Part shown: positions 1 through 6,760 of the stretch, one piece after another | Position numbering within the stretch: position 1 is the first letter of the stretch | Layout: each line of letters starts with the position of its first letter | Assembly: GCA_003641675.1 (NCBI GenBank) | Contig: QNBI01000038.1 | Coordinates: 1 to 9,899, forward strand | Length of the DNA: 9,899 nucleotides | Source: Spirochaetota bacterium | GTDB taxonomy: Bacteria > Spirochaetota > Spirochaetia > SZUA-6 | Reading direction: 5' to 3' | Program-made: the position numbers and the translations under genes | Notes under the pieces: generated by a model | What the model was told of the DNA's origin: nothing | What the model saw: only the letters and a program-made list of their open reading frames with translations | Database searches by the model: none

Positions 1-742
1 AGGAGGGGCTTTCTATTAACAGCCTGTTAATTCCGATTTTATTAAGTATCCTTAAAAGCAAGTTAATATTAATAGTATCACCGGTTCCCACTGCGATTAT
101 TCCTAAAGTAGATATAAATCTCCTGCATTTCATCGCTGATATTTCGTCTAAATTCCTGTAAAGTCCCAAATCCTTATACTCTACTGCCAGTCTGCCTTTA
201 ATTTTATGCACTCCATTCGGTGATGTTACAATTAATGCAGGTATATCCTTCGAAACTATTATTCTGTGTTGAAAAGGCAGATGTTCGCCGTTTCTAGTTA
301 CAATAACATGCAGAGGGATTAGAGGTTTACCGGACTTCTTTCTCTCATCCAAAAGTTCCCTATCTAACACCCTGCCTGTTAATCCCGGTACCTGTCCGAT
401 GGTTTTTGAGCCCATTAGAACCGCATCACTTACCGAACGCAGCATATTTAAGACCCATAGATCGCATAGGCTGCCGTCCGGGTCATAGACGTTTCTCTTT
501 GCAATTTGAGTACTGTCGGAAGATTCCGAGAAAGATATTCTTCCATCTACAGAAGAAACCAGTGAACCATAGGTATAGGTTCTATCTTCAGGCAGTTTCG
601 GAAAACTTAAATTTCCATAGACCTCTTTAACTTTCGGCCAGGTAATTACTGCACCATTAAATGTACCGATATCCCTGCTTTCGTAGATACGCTTTAACTT
701 AATTTTGCCTGCCGGGAAAGATTTTTGAATGCCTAAACCCAT
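1..742 (-). CDS. Stand-alone RibD C-terminal/DHFR-fold reductase (partial, 3' end missing)
   Basis: The frame reads from ATG at 742-740 off the window start without a stop (about 247 codons). An in-frame TAA lies seven codons upstream and no other usable start lies between, so this ATG is the start; the ribosome site is weak (AGGTG almost touching the ATG). After about 55 N-terminal residues comes SSVDGRISF (about 63-71), then SDAVLMGSKTI (about 105-115), and near the window edge RLLIES. These match the RibD C-terminal domain pattern (S-x-DG-[RK]-I; S-[DH]-A-x-L-x-G-x-x-T), an NADPH-dependent reductase fold shared with dihydrofolate reductase; RibD uses it to reduce a ribosylaminopyrimidine in riboflavin synthesis. 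No cytidine-deaminase domain precedes it, so it is not a full RibD and no other riboflavin gene is visible. It could be a separate reductase of the family with an unknown substrate. Family call fairly sure, function not. Confidence 0.75.
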   Translation of the reverse strand, partial: MGLGIQKSFPAGKIKLKRIYESRDIGTFNGAVITWPKVKEVYGNLSFPKLPEDRTYTYGSLVSSVDGRISFSESSDSTQIAKRNVYDPDGSLCDLWVLNMLRSVSDAVLMGSKTIGQVPGLTGRVLDRELLDERKKSGKPLIPLHVIVTRNGEHLPFQHRIIVSKDIPALIVTSPNGVHKIKGRLAVEYKDLGLYRNLDEISAMKCRRFISTLGIIAVGTGDTININLLLRILNKIGINRLLIESPS

Positions 743-768
743 AACACCTGCTCGCTTTACTTAAACTA

Positions 769-797
769 ATGTTAACTCGGTTATCTATTAACTTCAA
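769..797 (-). promoter_or_regulatory. Candidate sigma-70 promoter for the RibD-like gene
   Basis: On the minus strand TTGAAG (797-792) and TAACAT (774-769) are separated by 17 bp and lie 27 bp upstream of the reductase ATG. Each hexamer matches the consensus at 4 of 6 positions, so the call is weak in such AT-rich DNA. An 11-bp palindrome GTTTATTAAAC (800-810) sits just upstream and could be an operator, but may be chance. Confidence 0.3.
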
Positions 798-837
798 CAG
801 TTTATTAAACGATTAAAAATCAATCATCAATAGCATC

Positions 838-866
838 TTGTCTTTGAAATAAACATAACATAAAAT
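838..866 (+). promoter_or_regulatory. Candidate sigma-70 promoter for the sensor operon
   Basis: TTGTCT (838-843) and TAAAAT (861-866) are 17 bp apart, matching the consensus at 4 of 6 and 5 of 6 positions, and the -10 lies 35 bp before the ATG at 902. A TATGAT at 882-887 has no good -35 partner. There is no clear Shine-Dalgarno sequence before 902 (only AGAG about 22 nt upstream), so the sensor genes look weakly expressed, as usual for regulators. Confidence 0.4.
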
Positions 867-901
867 ACAGAGCAAAAGAGTTATGATACTTAATTTATAT
901 T

Positions 902-1888
902 ATGAGAATAGAAACCGGAAAAATTAAAACCTATTGCAGATTGATACTTATAGCGGTTATAGCCTTTTCAACCCTTTCGTGTATCCGAAATGCAGACAGC
1001 GGGCACCCGGCTTCTGATATAAGGCTAGCCCTTATGGTTAAGCGGGCAGACAATAACTGGTATCAGCTTCTCATTAAGGGCTTCGAGACACGGTGCAGGG
1101 AGCTGGATGTGCAGTATTTAATCCTCGACAATAGAATGGATTCCAATTTAACACTTTCGGATATAGACACTCTTATAAGCCGTAAGGTTAACGGTGTGGC
1201 AATTGCAATACCGGAACAAAAGATGAGCTGGATAATAGTAAACAGAATATTCGAAGCGGGTCTTCCTGTTGTATCCTTAAATTACAAACTCATAGACAAG
1301 CAGGACAGACAGGTCGCGCCCCATATTGGAATAGATTATATAAAGGCAGGAATAGCCGCTGGACACTGGATAGCAGAACGCATTAGAGAAAAGAATATCC
1401 TTACCGACCCTTCCATTTCATTCGGTATAGCGGATCTGTACTCTAAATCTGTTCTCGAAATTCAGCAGTGGTCCGAGAATGTTAAAACTGCGCTTTTAAA
1501 AGATATACCGACGTTAAATAGCGACCGTTTTTACAGAATAAACTCGCCGGTAAACGATGCAGCAGGGGCGATGATAACTATGCAGCGGCTTTTATCCGAA
1601 CATCCCAATATTACCTACTGGATAATTTATGCAGGCAGCAGTGACGAAATTAATGGCGCATTACTCGCACTTGGTCAGGTAGGAATGGAAAAATACTCAC
1701 TCTCTTTAAGTATAGAAGCAAGGACAACCGGAAACAACTCTCTTCCTGAAACCAACCCAAACAGGGCTGTTATATTGGTGGATACCTACAATCAGGGATT
1801 AAAGGCAGCTGAATTACTCTACAGAAATGCTAAAGGTAAAGTAGCCATTCCATCCCGAACATACTCTTCTTACAGGTTGATGAAATGA
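902..1888 (+). CDS. AraF-like periplasmic sugar-binding protein, probable sensor subunit
   Basis: 328 aa. ATG 902 is preceded by an in-frame TGA at 884. Residues 1-27 form a signal peptide (basic start, hydrophobic 13-23) ending TLSC, a relaxed lipobox, so probably a lipoprotein anchored at Cys27. The rest is a type I periplasmic binding protein of the Peripla_BP_4 group. By memory it aligns along its length with E. coli L-arabinose-binding protein AraF: VKRADNNWYQ (46-55) with VKQPEEPWFQ, IPEQK (103-107), HPNITYWIIYA (234-244) with HPEVKHWLIVG, and NQGLKAAELLY near the end. Of the AraF ligand contacts K10 and W16 are kept (K47, W53) and F17 is Tyr54. E14, C64, D89, D90, N205, N232 and D235 appear as Asn51, Ala102, Asn127, Tyr128, Ser246, Glu272 and Thr275, so the ligand is probably not arabinose. 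It overlaps the kinase gene by ATGA and has no permease or ATPase of its own class nearby, which suggests it presents a sugar to the kinase, as XylFII does for LytS. Confidence 0.82.
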   Translation: MRIETGKIKTYCRLILIAVIAFSTLSCIRNADSGHPASDIRLALMVKRADNNWYQLLIKGFETRCRELDVQYLILDNRMDSNLTLSDIDTLISRKVNGVAIAIPEQKMSWIIVNRIFEAGLPVVSLNYKLIDKQDRQVAPHIGIDYIKAGIAAGHWIAERIREKNILTDPSISFGIADLYSKSVLEIQQWSENVKTALLKDIPTLNSDRFYRINSPVNDAAGAMITMQRLLSEHPNITYWIIYAGSSDEINGALLALGQVGMEKYSLSLSIEARTTGNNSLPETNPNRAVILVDTYNQGLKAAELLYRNAKGKVAIPSRTYSSYRLMK

Positions 1889-3645
1889 GAAACTTAAACC
1901 TTAACCAAAAACTTATTATAAGTGATATACTTTTAATAATTATTACAGTCTTAACAATAGGAATAATTATTTCTGTTATTTTCTCAGGCCAGCTTATCGA
2001 AAGCAGTAAAAAGCAGCTCAATTTAAGGATATCATTAATATCCGGTGAAATAGAAGATCAACTTCTTAAGGTTATGAAAATAACAGAGGAAGTTTCCGGT
2101 AATGAAGAGCTAATACACAGCTTAAATACCAAGATAAATAGAAACAAAAACACATTTCTTAAAGATATCCGAAAAACCGTCTCAAAGGCAGAGGAGCGAT
2201 CACCTCTAATAAACAGAATTGTTTTAATTAACCACAACCTTGAAGTTCTGGACCCCGTATATAACCGCCCTCTGTACAGTTCAGCTATTTTAAACGATGA
2301 CGATTTTATAGAGTTTTTACGGAAAAGGTACTTTTACTACTTTGCAAAGCCAGGAACATTTCCTATAGATATAAAAAACGGACCAAAAACGCAAACTCTT
2401 ACTATTGTCCTTTACCAGAGACTTTTAGACTCTAATTACTGGCTAATGGGGTACCAGATTTCTGTTTTAAATAAAAAGATGCTGTTCAGCAGCGTCTGGA
2501 CTAGTAACAGAGATCAGCTGTTCTCCGGTATAAACATATTTAATGAAAGAAACGAGGTACTATTCAGAGAAGGCCTCTCCTTTTCGCCTGACAAGTTAAA
2601 GAATAAAATAGATTTCACAAGGCTCACCGGAAACACCGCCATTACCGCAAATATAAATTCCGTTAAGTGCCTGATACTTATAAGGCTACTGCCTAGTGTA
2701 AACTGGTTTGTAACAGCTATAATTCCATACTCGACAATTTTTAGGAATTTAAGGATTGCTCTTCAGTTAGTATTTCTAATCGGATTAATCCTCACTTTGA
2801 TAGCAGTACTCGTCAGTTATTCTATTGCACGCACAATCACCAGACCTCTTTTAAAGATTACAGAAGCAATGCACTCCTATGAAAAGACCGGCAATTTAAC
2901 AAGTATAGATATTAAAGCTTCCGGAGAGCTTAAGTACCTTTCAGATGTATATAACAGGCTTGTAACACAGATAAACAGTTTTATTGAGAATATATACAAA
3001 GAACAGGAAGAGAAAAGAAAGGCTGAATTAAAATCACTGCAGTACGAATTAGACTACCTGCAGGCACAGATAAACCCACATTTTATACATAACACTCTGA
3101 ATGCTATTGGCTACCAGGCAGAAAAAGCCGGCAACAAAGTGATATACGACAGTCTAAAATCATTTAACCTTCTTTTAAGAGCAGCAATATCCGGAACAGA
3201 CGCTATGGTAAGCATAAAAGAGGAGATTGAGCTTGTTAAAAATTTTATCCGAATACAGAGACTCAGATACGGGAACAAATTCACCATAGATTATACTATA
3301 GACCCTGAGCTTCTATCGGAAATGATACCTAAATTAATTTTACAGCCTCTGGTAGAAAATGCGATTTTTCACGGTATTGAACCATCCGGAAACGATGGCA
3401 AAATTAGTATTTTAATAACAGGGGAAGATAAACTCATTGTCATAAGAGTAATCGACAATGGAATAGGAATGGATAAGAACACTTTAGATAATTACAACAG
3501 AAAATTCAACAGGATAGGACTCGAAAATGTAGATGAAAGGTTAAAAATACTATTCGGTGAGAAGTATGGTTTAACAGTAGAAAGTGCAAAAATTTCCGGA
3601 ACAACTGTTAAACTCACTATTCCGCGCAGAAAGGGCAACCAATGA
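1885..3645 (+). CDS. YesM-type membrane sensor histidine kinase
   Basis: 586 aa. The start overlaps the binding-protein stop as ATGA. Domains in order: transmembrane helix 1 (about 11-34); extracytoplasmic region of about 255 residues (35-290), the size and position of the double-Cache sensor of YesM kinases; helix 2 (about 293-313); HAMP (about 314-368); a coiled linker; the His_kinase domain with QINPHFIHNTLNAI, phospho-acceptor His399; and the HATPase domain with N box LVENAIFHG (Asn492), DNGIG (524-528) and RIGLENV (543-549). All ATP-binding motifs are intact, so it should be active. The family phosphorylates a YesN-type regulator, here the next gene, also with an ATGA overlap. The signal may be a sugar bound directly by the Cache-like region, the state of the upstream binding protein, or both. 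Family call is firm; the ligand is not known. The usual NPHFLYN motif reads NPHFIHN here, a mild variant. Confidence 0.92.
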   Translation: MRNLNLNQKLIISDILLIIITVLTIGIIISVIFSGQLIESSKKQLNLRISLISGEIEDQLLKVMKITEEVSGNEELIHSLNTKINRNKNTFLKDIRKTVSKAEERSPLINRIVLINHNLEVLDPVYNRPLYSSAILNDDDFIEFLRKRYFYYFAKPGTFPIDIKNGPKTQTLTIVLYQRLLDSNYWLMGYQISVLNKKMLFSSVWTSNRDQLFSGINIFNERNEVLFREGLSFSPDKLKNKIDFTRLTGNTAITANINSVKCLILIRLLPSVNWFVTAIIPYSTIFRNLRIALQLVFLIGLILTLIAVLVSYSIARTITRPLLKITEAMHSYEKTGNLTSIDIKASGELKYLSDVYNRLVTQINSFIENIYKEQEEKRKAELKSLQYELDYLQAQINPHFIHNTLNAIGYQAEKAGNKVIYDSLKSFNLLLRAAISGTDAMVSIKEEIELVKNFIRIQRLRYGNKFTIDYTIDPELLSEMIPKLILQPLVENAIFHGIEPSGNDGKISILITGEDKLIVIRVIDNGIGMDKNTLDNYNRKFNRIGLENVDERLKILFGEKYGLTVESAKISGTTVKLTIPRRKGNQ

Positions 3646-5204
3646 GTAATGTTCTAATTGTTGAAGATGAAAAAGCTGCAATAGAAAGAATTATAAACAT
3701 GGATGTGTGGCATAAAAGTAATTTTCGAATCTGCGGTACGGCATCGAACGGTAGAGAAGCACTTATAAAGTATAAAAAGACCAGGCCGGACATAATAATA
3801 ACAGATATTGAAATGCCTGTAATGAACGGTTTGGATTTTTTAGCAGAAATAAGAAAAAAAGACACTTTAACAAAGGTGATAATTTTAAGCTGTTATGAAA
3901 GTTTTGCATATGCAAAAAGGGCAATCCAGTTAGGAGTGCAGGACTATCTAATAAAAGATTTCCTGGAGGAAGGGGCTCTCTATTCAGCACTATTAAATGC
4001 AAGCCGGATAAAAACATCCCGTACCCTTAAGAGAGAAGAAAAAGAAAACCGGTATTCATCTGTTGAATTTAATTCAAAACTTTTTGAACTTTTAGAGGAG
4101 CATGATGATAGTATTCTAAGTGATTTAAAGCAAAGGTATAACTCCTTTAATGAATTTCTGCTGCTCTATATTCATATTGATCAATTCAACGAAGAAACGT
4201 CAAATATAAAAACAATTGCAGAATGCATCTTAAAAGAATTGGAATTAAACTTGGTGAGTCTGGTTTCCTATATGGGACAGATGTATTACGCTGTTCTGCT
4301 TTTTTTTAAAAATGGTGAAAGCCATCCGCCGGTAGTTCTCGAAACAGCATCAAATATCATTCAACAAGTGGAAAACACATACCAGCTTTCTCTAACCATA
4401 TCTATGGGAAAGCCTTTTAACAGTATGGATAAAATAGAAGATGAATATATTAATGTTCAGAATCTCATAAAATACAGAGTTTTCTTGGGCCGGGGAAAGG
4501 TAATTCTACCGGAAAGTATCGAAAACCTCATTTCCCTTGACCCCGTTATTCTTGAGAAGAAAATATCAACTCTAAGGCATGCCATTATCAAAGACGACGA
4601 GGATACTTTTTTTTACACTCTAAGTCAGCTTTACGAAAGGGATATGGCAGGGATGATTCAATACAACTATATAGAATATGTTAATTCCAATTTAATTTCC
4701 ATTCTTATAAATTTTCTTAATAAGAAAAATGCAAATGAGCTTGATACTTTTACAGGAGATATTCTTGAATTACAGGAATTAAAAAAGCTAGAAACCATTC
4801 GTGAAATGCACGAATGGTTTAAAAAGAAGTTTACCCAGAGCTTTAAACTTGCAAGGGAAGCAGAGGAAAAAATTTCAGATAACGTAATTGTTCGTGAAAT
4901 ATTAAGTATAATACGAAACGAGTATAAGAACGATTTATCCGTAGAAAGTATTGCAAAAAAGGTTAAAATCCATCGGGTCTATCTTAATCGGCTCTTTAAA
5001 AGAGAAACAGGAAGTACCTGTTATGACTATATCCAGAAATTCCGCATTGAAAAAGCGAAGCAGCTTCTTGAAACTGAGAATAAAAAAATATCGGAAGTTG
5101 CAAAAGAAAGCGGTTTTAGAAATTACGACCAGTTCTGTGTTGCTTTTAAAAAGAATACAGGAGAAACACCAACAAATTTCAGAAAAATTAATAAAAATAT
5201 TTGA
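3642..5204 (+). CDS. YesN-type response regulator with AraC DNA-binding domain
   Basis: 520 aa; start overlaps the kinase stop as ATGA, with AAAGGG as ribosome site. The receiver domain (1-120) has acidic pair Glu8-Asp9, phospho-acceptor Asp55 in TDIEMPVMNG, Ser83 and Lys105 (YLIKD), all the residues needed for phosphorylation. The middle (about 130-405) is variable; a stretch around SLTISMGKPF followed by a helix and GRGKVILPE resembles the degenerate GGDEF-like domain common in YesN proteins. The C-terminal 105 residues are an AraC double helix-turn-helix: LSVESIAKKVKIHRVYLNRLFKRETG and then ISEVAKESGFRNYDQFCVAFKKNTGETPTNFR, here broken at the second helix-turn-helix start. It should bind DNA, usually as direct repeats, and activate transport genes; the importer directly downstream is the likely target. 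The stop codon lies inside the -35 box of the next promoter. Confidence 0.93.
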   Translation: MSNVLIVEDEKAAIERIINMDVWHKSNFRICGTASNGREALIKYKKTRPDIIITDIEMPVMNGLDFLAEIRKKDTLTKVIILSCYESFAYAKRAIQLGVQDYLIKDFLEEGALYSALLNASRIKTSRTLKREEKENRYSSVEFNSKLFELLEEHDDSILSDLKQRYNSFNEFLLLYIHIDQFNEETSNIKTIAECILKELELNLVSLVSYMGQMYYAVLLFFKNGESHPPVVLETASNIIQQVENTYQLSLTISMGKPFNSMDKIEDEYINVQNLIKYRVFLGRGKVILPESIENLISLDPVILEKKISTLRHAIIKDDEDTFFYTLSQLYERDMAGMIQYNYIEYVNSNLISILINFLNKKNANELDTFTGDILELQELKKLETIREMHEWFKKKFTQSFKLAREAEEKISDNVIVREILSIIRNEYKNDLSVESIAKKVKIHRVYLNRLFKRETGSTCYDYIQKFRIEKAKQLLETENKKISEVAKESGFRNYDQFCVAFKKNTGETPTNFRKINKNI

Positions 5205-5229
5205 CAAAAAATATAATATGTCCTATAAT
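5201..5229 (+). promoter_or_regulatory. Perfect-consensus sigma-70 promoter for the importer genes
   Basis: TTGACA (5201-5206) and TATAAT (5224-5229) match the consensus at 12 of 12 positions with the optimal 17-bp spacer. The -35 box overlaps the TGA stop (5202-5204) of the response-regulator gene. Transcription should start near 5236, giving a leader of about 117 nt before the binding-protein ATG. A second TATAAT at 5212-5217 is only 5 bp from the -35 and cannot pair with it. Operators for an upstream-binding activator would have to lie in the regulator's own coding sequence. Confidence 0.85.
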
Positions 5230-5237
5230 TCTTTACA

Positions 5238-5320
5238 GGATAAGGAATTAGGTTTCTTTCCTGGGTAAAAGGTTTCTTTTTAAGGTATCTTCCCGAAAAA
5301 GTTTCCAAAGTTTCTTATCC
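5238..5320 (+). repeat. Long-range inverted repeat in the leader
   Basis: GGATAAGGAATT (5238-5249) can pair with AGTTTCTTATCC (5309-5320): twelve consecutive pairs, ten Watson-Crick and two G-U, enclosing 59 bases. The left arm would start almost at the 5' end of the transcript, so the whole leader up to 32 nt before the start codon could close into one stem-loop. A 5'-terminal stem of this kind often protects mRNA from degradation. Inside the loop AAAAG (5267-5271) and CTTTT (5276-5280) can form a small hairpin. Confidence 0.5.
5250..5316 (+). repeat. Direct repeats AGGTTTCTTT in the leader
   Basis: AGGTTTCTTT occurs exactly at 5250-5259 and 5270-5279, a 20-bp period, which places both on the same face of the helix. 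An 8-of-10 copy, AGGTATCTTC, is at 5283-5292, and shorter relatives are AAGTTTCCA at 5300 and AGTTTCTT at 5309-5316. Direct repeats about two helical turns apart are the usual operator form for AraC-type regulators such as the adjacent YesN protein. Their place downstream of the -10 box would suit repression or a post-transcriptional role better than activation. The repeat is plain; its role is inference. Confidence 0.5.
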
Positions 5321-5341
5321 AAGTTTAATTAATCCTAATTT

Positions 5342-5348
5342 AAGGAGG
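5342..5348 (+). promoter_or_regulatory. Strong ribosome binding site of the sugar-binding protein
   Basis: AAGGAGG, four bases before the ATG at 5353, is the best Shine-Dalgarno sequence in the window and fits a protein made in large excess over its permeases. It decides the start codon. Confidence 0.85.
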
Positions 5349-5352
5349 ACAT

Positions 5353-6690
5353 ATGAAAAGGTTCAACAAAATCCTGTTGCTTGCAGTGAGCTTGATTTTC
5401 GTTTTTGCGGGAACAACTCTTTTTGCAACGGGAACACAGGAACAGAAATCTGCTGCTAAGGCAGAACCGGCAAATGCTAATGTTCAGCATGTTGTTCTAA
5501 ACAACAACACACCCAGCGACAAGCTGGAAATTTTCTCATGGTGGGCTGGCGACGAAGGCCCGGCTTTACAAGCGCTAATTAAGGTCTTTGAAAAACACTA
5601 CCCAGATGTTAACGTTATTAACGCAACAGTAACCGGAGGGGCCGGAGTTAATGCAAAGGCAGTATTGAAAACCAGAATGCTCGGCGGAGCACCACCGGAT
5701 TCTTTCCAGGTGCATGCTGGCCAGGAATTAATCGGAACATGGGTTATTGCAAACAGAATGGTTGACTTAACACCGCTTTTTAAACAGCAGGGATGGATGA
5801 AAGTTTTCCCAAAGGACCTTCTAAATTTAATAGGCACCAAAGACGGAATCTGGTCTGTACCTGTAAACGTTCACAGATCTAATGTTATGTGGTATGTACC
5901 TGACAACCTAAAAAAATGGGGAGTATCAGTACCGCAGTCATGGGACGAATTTTTCAATATAGCGGATAAACTGCAGGCCCAAGGTGTTACACCTCTGGCT
6001 CTTGCACAGGCATGGACAGTTAAGCACTTGTGGGAGAGTGTAGCTTTAGGCGTTCTCGGACCGGATGACTATGAAGCACTCTGGAACGGTACATTATCAT
6101 GGACAGACCCGAAAGTCGTGAAGGTCTGGCAGACTATGGATAAAATTCTCAAATATACCAATAAGGATGCAGCTTCACTGTCATGGCAGCAGGCAACCGA
6201 TATGGTTGTTAAGGGGAAAGCCGCTTTTAACATTATGGGTGACTGGGCATCCGGATATATGTCAACTACTTTAAAACTCACTCCTAAAAAAGATTACGGA
6301 TGGGCTCCTTCTCCCGGGACAAAAGGAAATTTTATCTTCTTAGCAGACAGTTTCGGACTTCCTGTGGGAGCAAAAAATCCGGATGCAACTGTAGCCTGGC
6401 TAAAAACCTGTGGTTCCAAAGAAGGACAGGATGCATTTAACCCGCTTAAAGGTTCTATTTCTGCACGGACAGATTCCGATTTATCTCTGTATAATGTTTA
6501 CTCAAAATCTGCAGCAAAAGATTGGGCAAGCAATAGAATCGTCGGAAGCCTTACACACGGTGTAGTGGCAAACGAAGGTTTTATGAATGATTTTTCATCT
6601 GTTATAGAAATGTTCTTAAACAACAGAAACCCGCAGCAGGCTGCCAATGCATGTCAGGCAATCGCAATTCAGAACGGTATTGGAAAATAA
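5353..6690 (+). CDS. CUT1 ABC importer solute-binding protein, probably glucose/hexose
   Basis: 445 aa. A basic start (MKRFNK) and hydrophobic core to about residue 24 form a signal peptide, probably cut after Ala25 (LFA/TGTQ). No cysteine follows, so it is a soluble periplasmic protein rather than a lipoprotein. A low-complexity linker (30-56) precedes the fold. From residue 57 it matches, by memory, the Thermus thermophilus glucose-binding protein: [12 protein letters not shown] (59-70), [20 protein letters not shown] (90-109), [13 protein letters not shown] (118-130), [25 protein letters not shown] and IVGSLTHG. The ligand-side residues I recall there (tandem Trp, His, second Trp, Asp, second His) correspond to W63-W64, H121, W278, D332 and H402, all present. 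It would deliver glucose, perhaps also galactose or mannose, to the two permeases downstream. Family call is firm; substrate is inferred. Confidence 0.9.
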   Translation: MKRFNKILLLAVSLIFVFAGTTLFATGTQEQKSAAKAEPANANVQHVVLNNNTPSDKLEIFSWWAGDEGPALQALIKVFEKHYPDVNVINATVTGGAGVNAKAVLKTRMLGGAPPDSFQVHAGQELIGTWVIANRMVDLTPLFKQQGWMKVFPKDLLNLIGTKDGIWSVPVNVHRSNVMWYVPDNLKKWGVSVPQSWDEFFNIADKLQAQGVTPLALAQAWTVKHLWESVALGVLGPDDYEALWNGTLSWTDPKVVKVWQTMDKILKYTNKDAASLSWQQATDMVVKGKAAFNIMGDWASGYMSTTLKLTPKKDYGWAPSPGTKGNFIFLADSFGLPVGAKNPDATVAWLKTCGSKEGQDAFNPLKGSISARTDSDLSLYNVYSKSAAKDWASNRIVGSLTHGVVANEGFMNDFSSVIEMFLNNRNPQQAANACQAIAIQNGIGK

Positions 6691-6707
6691 CTGAATATAA
6701 GTTAATC

Positions 6708-6739
6708 TATACGGGCTTTAAATTAATAAAGCCCGTATA
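6708..6739 (+). repeat. 13-bp perfect intergenic hairpin between binding protein and permease
   Basis: TATACGGGCTTTA (6708-6720) and TAAAGCCCGTATA (6727-6739) form a perfect 13-bp stem with loop AATTAA. It sits 17 nt after the binding-protein stop and 21 nt before the permease ATG. It is followed by TTTACT rather than a U-run, so it should act as a 3' mRNA stabiliser or leaky terminator rather than a full stop. A hairpin here is common in binding-protein transport operons and yields more binding protein than permease. Confidence 0.8.
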
Positions 6740-6760
6740 TTTACTAAAGAGAGAGAATTA

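Larger units (their letters stand above)
5236..5352 (+). promoter_or_regulatory. Structured mRNA leader of the sugar-binding protein gene
   Basis: Between the predicted transcript start and the ATG at 5353 are about 117 non-coding bases with no ATG, GTG or TTG, so no leader peptide. They hold a long-range stem, a set of pyrimidine-rich repeats and a strong ribosome site, each listed separately. TCCT (5333-5336) can pair with AGGA (5343-5346) of the ribosome site, but only four pairs. I recognise no known riboswitch and see no hairpin followed by a U-run, so terminator-type attenuation is not supported. Confidence 0.55.

Noticed and set aside
406..630. Plus-strand open frame opposite the RibD-like gene.
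   Set aside because: It lies wholly antisense to a frame with clear family motifs and has no ribosome site or recognisable domain.
902..1888. Calling this gene araF or an arabinose importer subunit.
   Set aside because: Most recalled arabinose contacts are changed and no AraG/AraH-type partners are present.
3000..3060. Apparent coiled-coil segment of the kinase as a separate domain.
   Set aside because: It is the normal helical linker between HAMP and the His_kinase domain in YesM proteins.
5212..5217. Second TATAAT near the importer promoter.
   Set aside because: It is only 5 bp from TTGACA and has no other -35 at the right distance, so it is AT-rich coincidence.
5218..5268. Small open frame, 16 codons, starting ATG at 5218 in the importer leader.
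   Set aside because: Its ATG lies upstream of the -10 box, so it is absent from the transcript of the consensus promoter, and it has no ribosome site. Not a leader peptide on that message.
6708..6739. Intrinsic terminator ending the binding-protein transcript.
   Set aside because: The stem is strong but no U-run follows (TTTACT), and the permeases downstream show no convincing promoter of their own.
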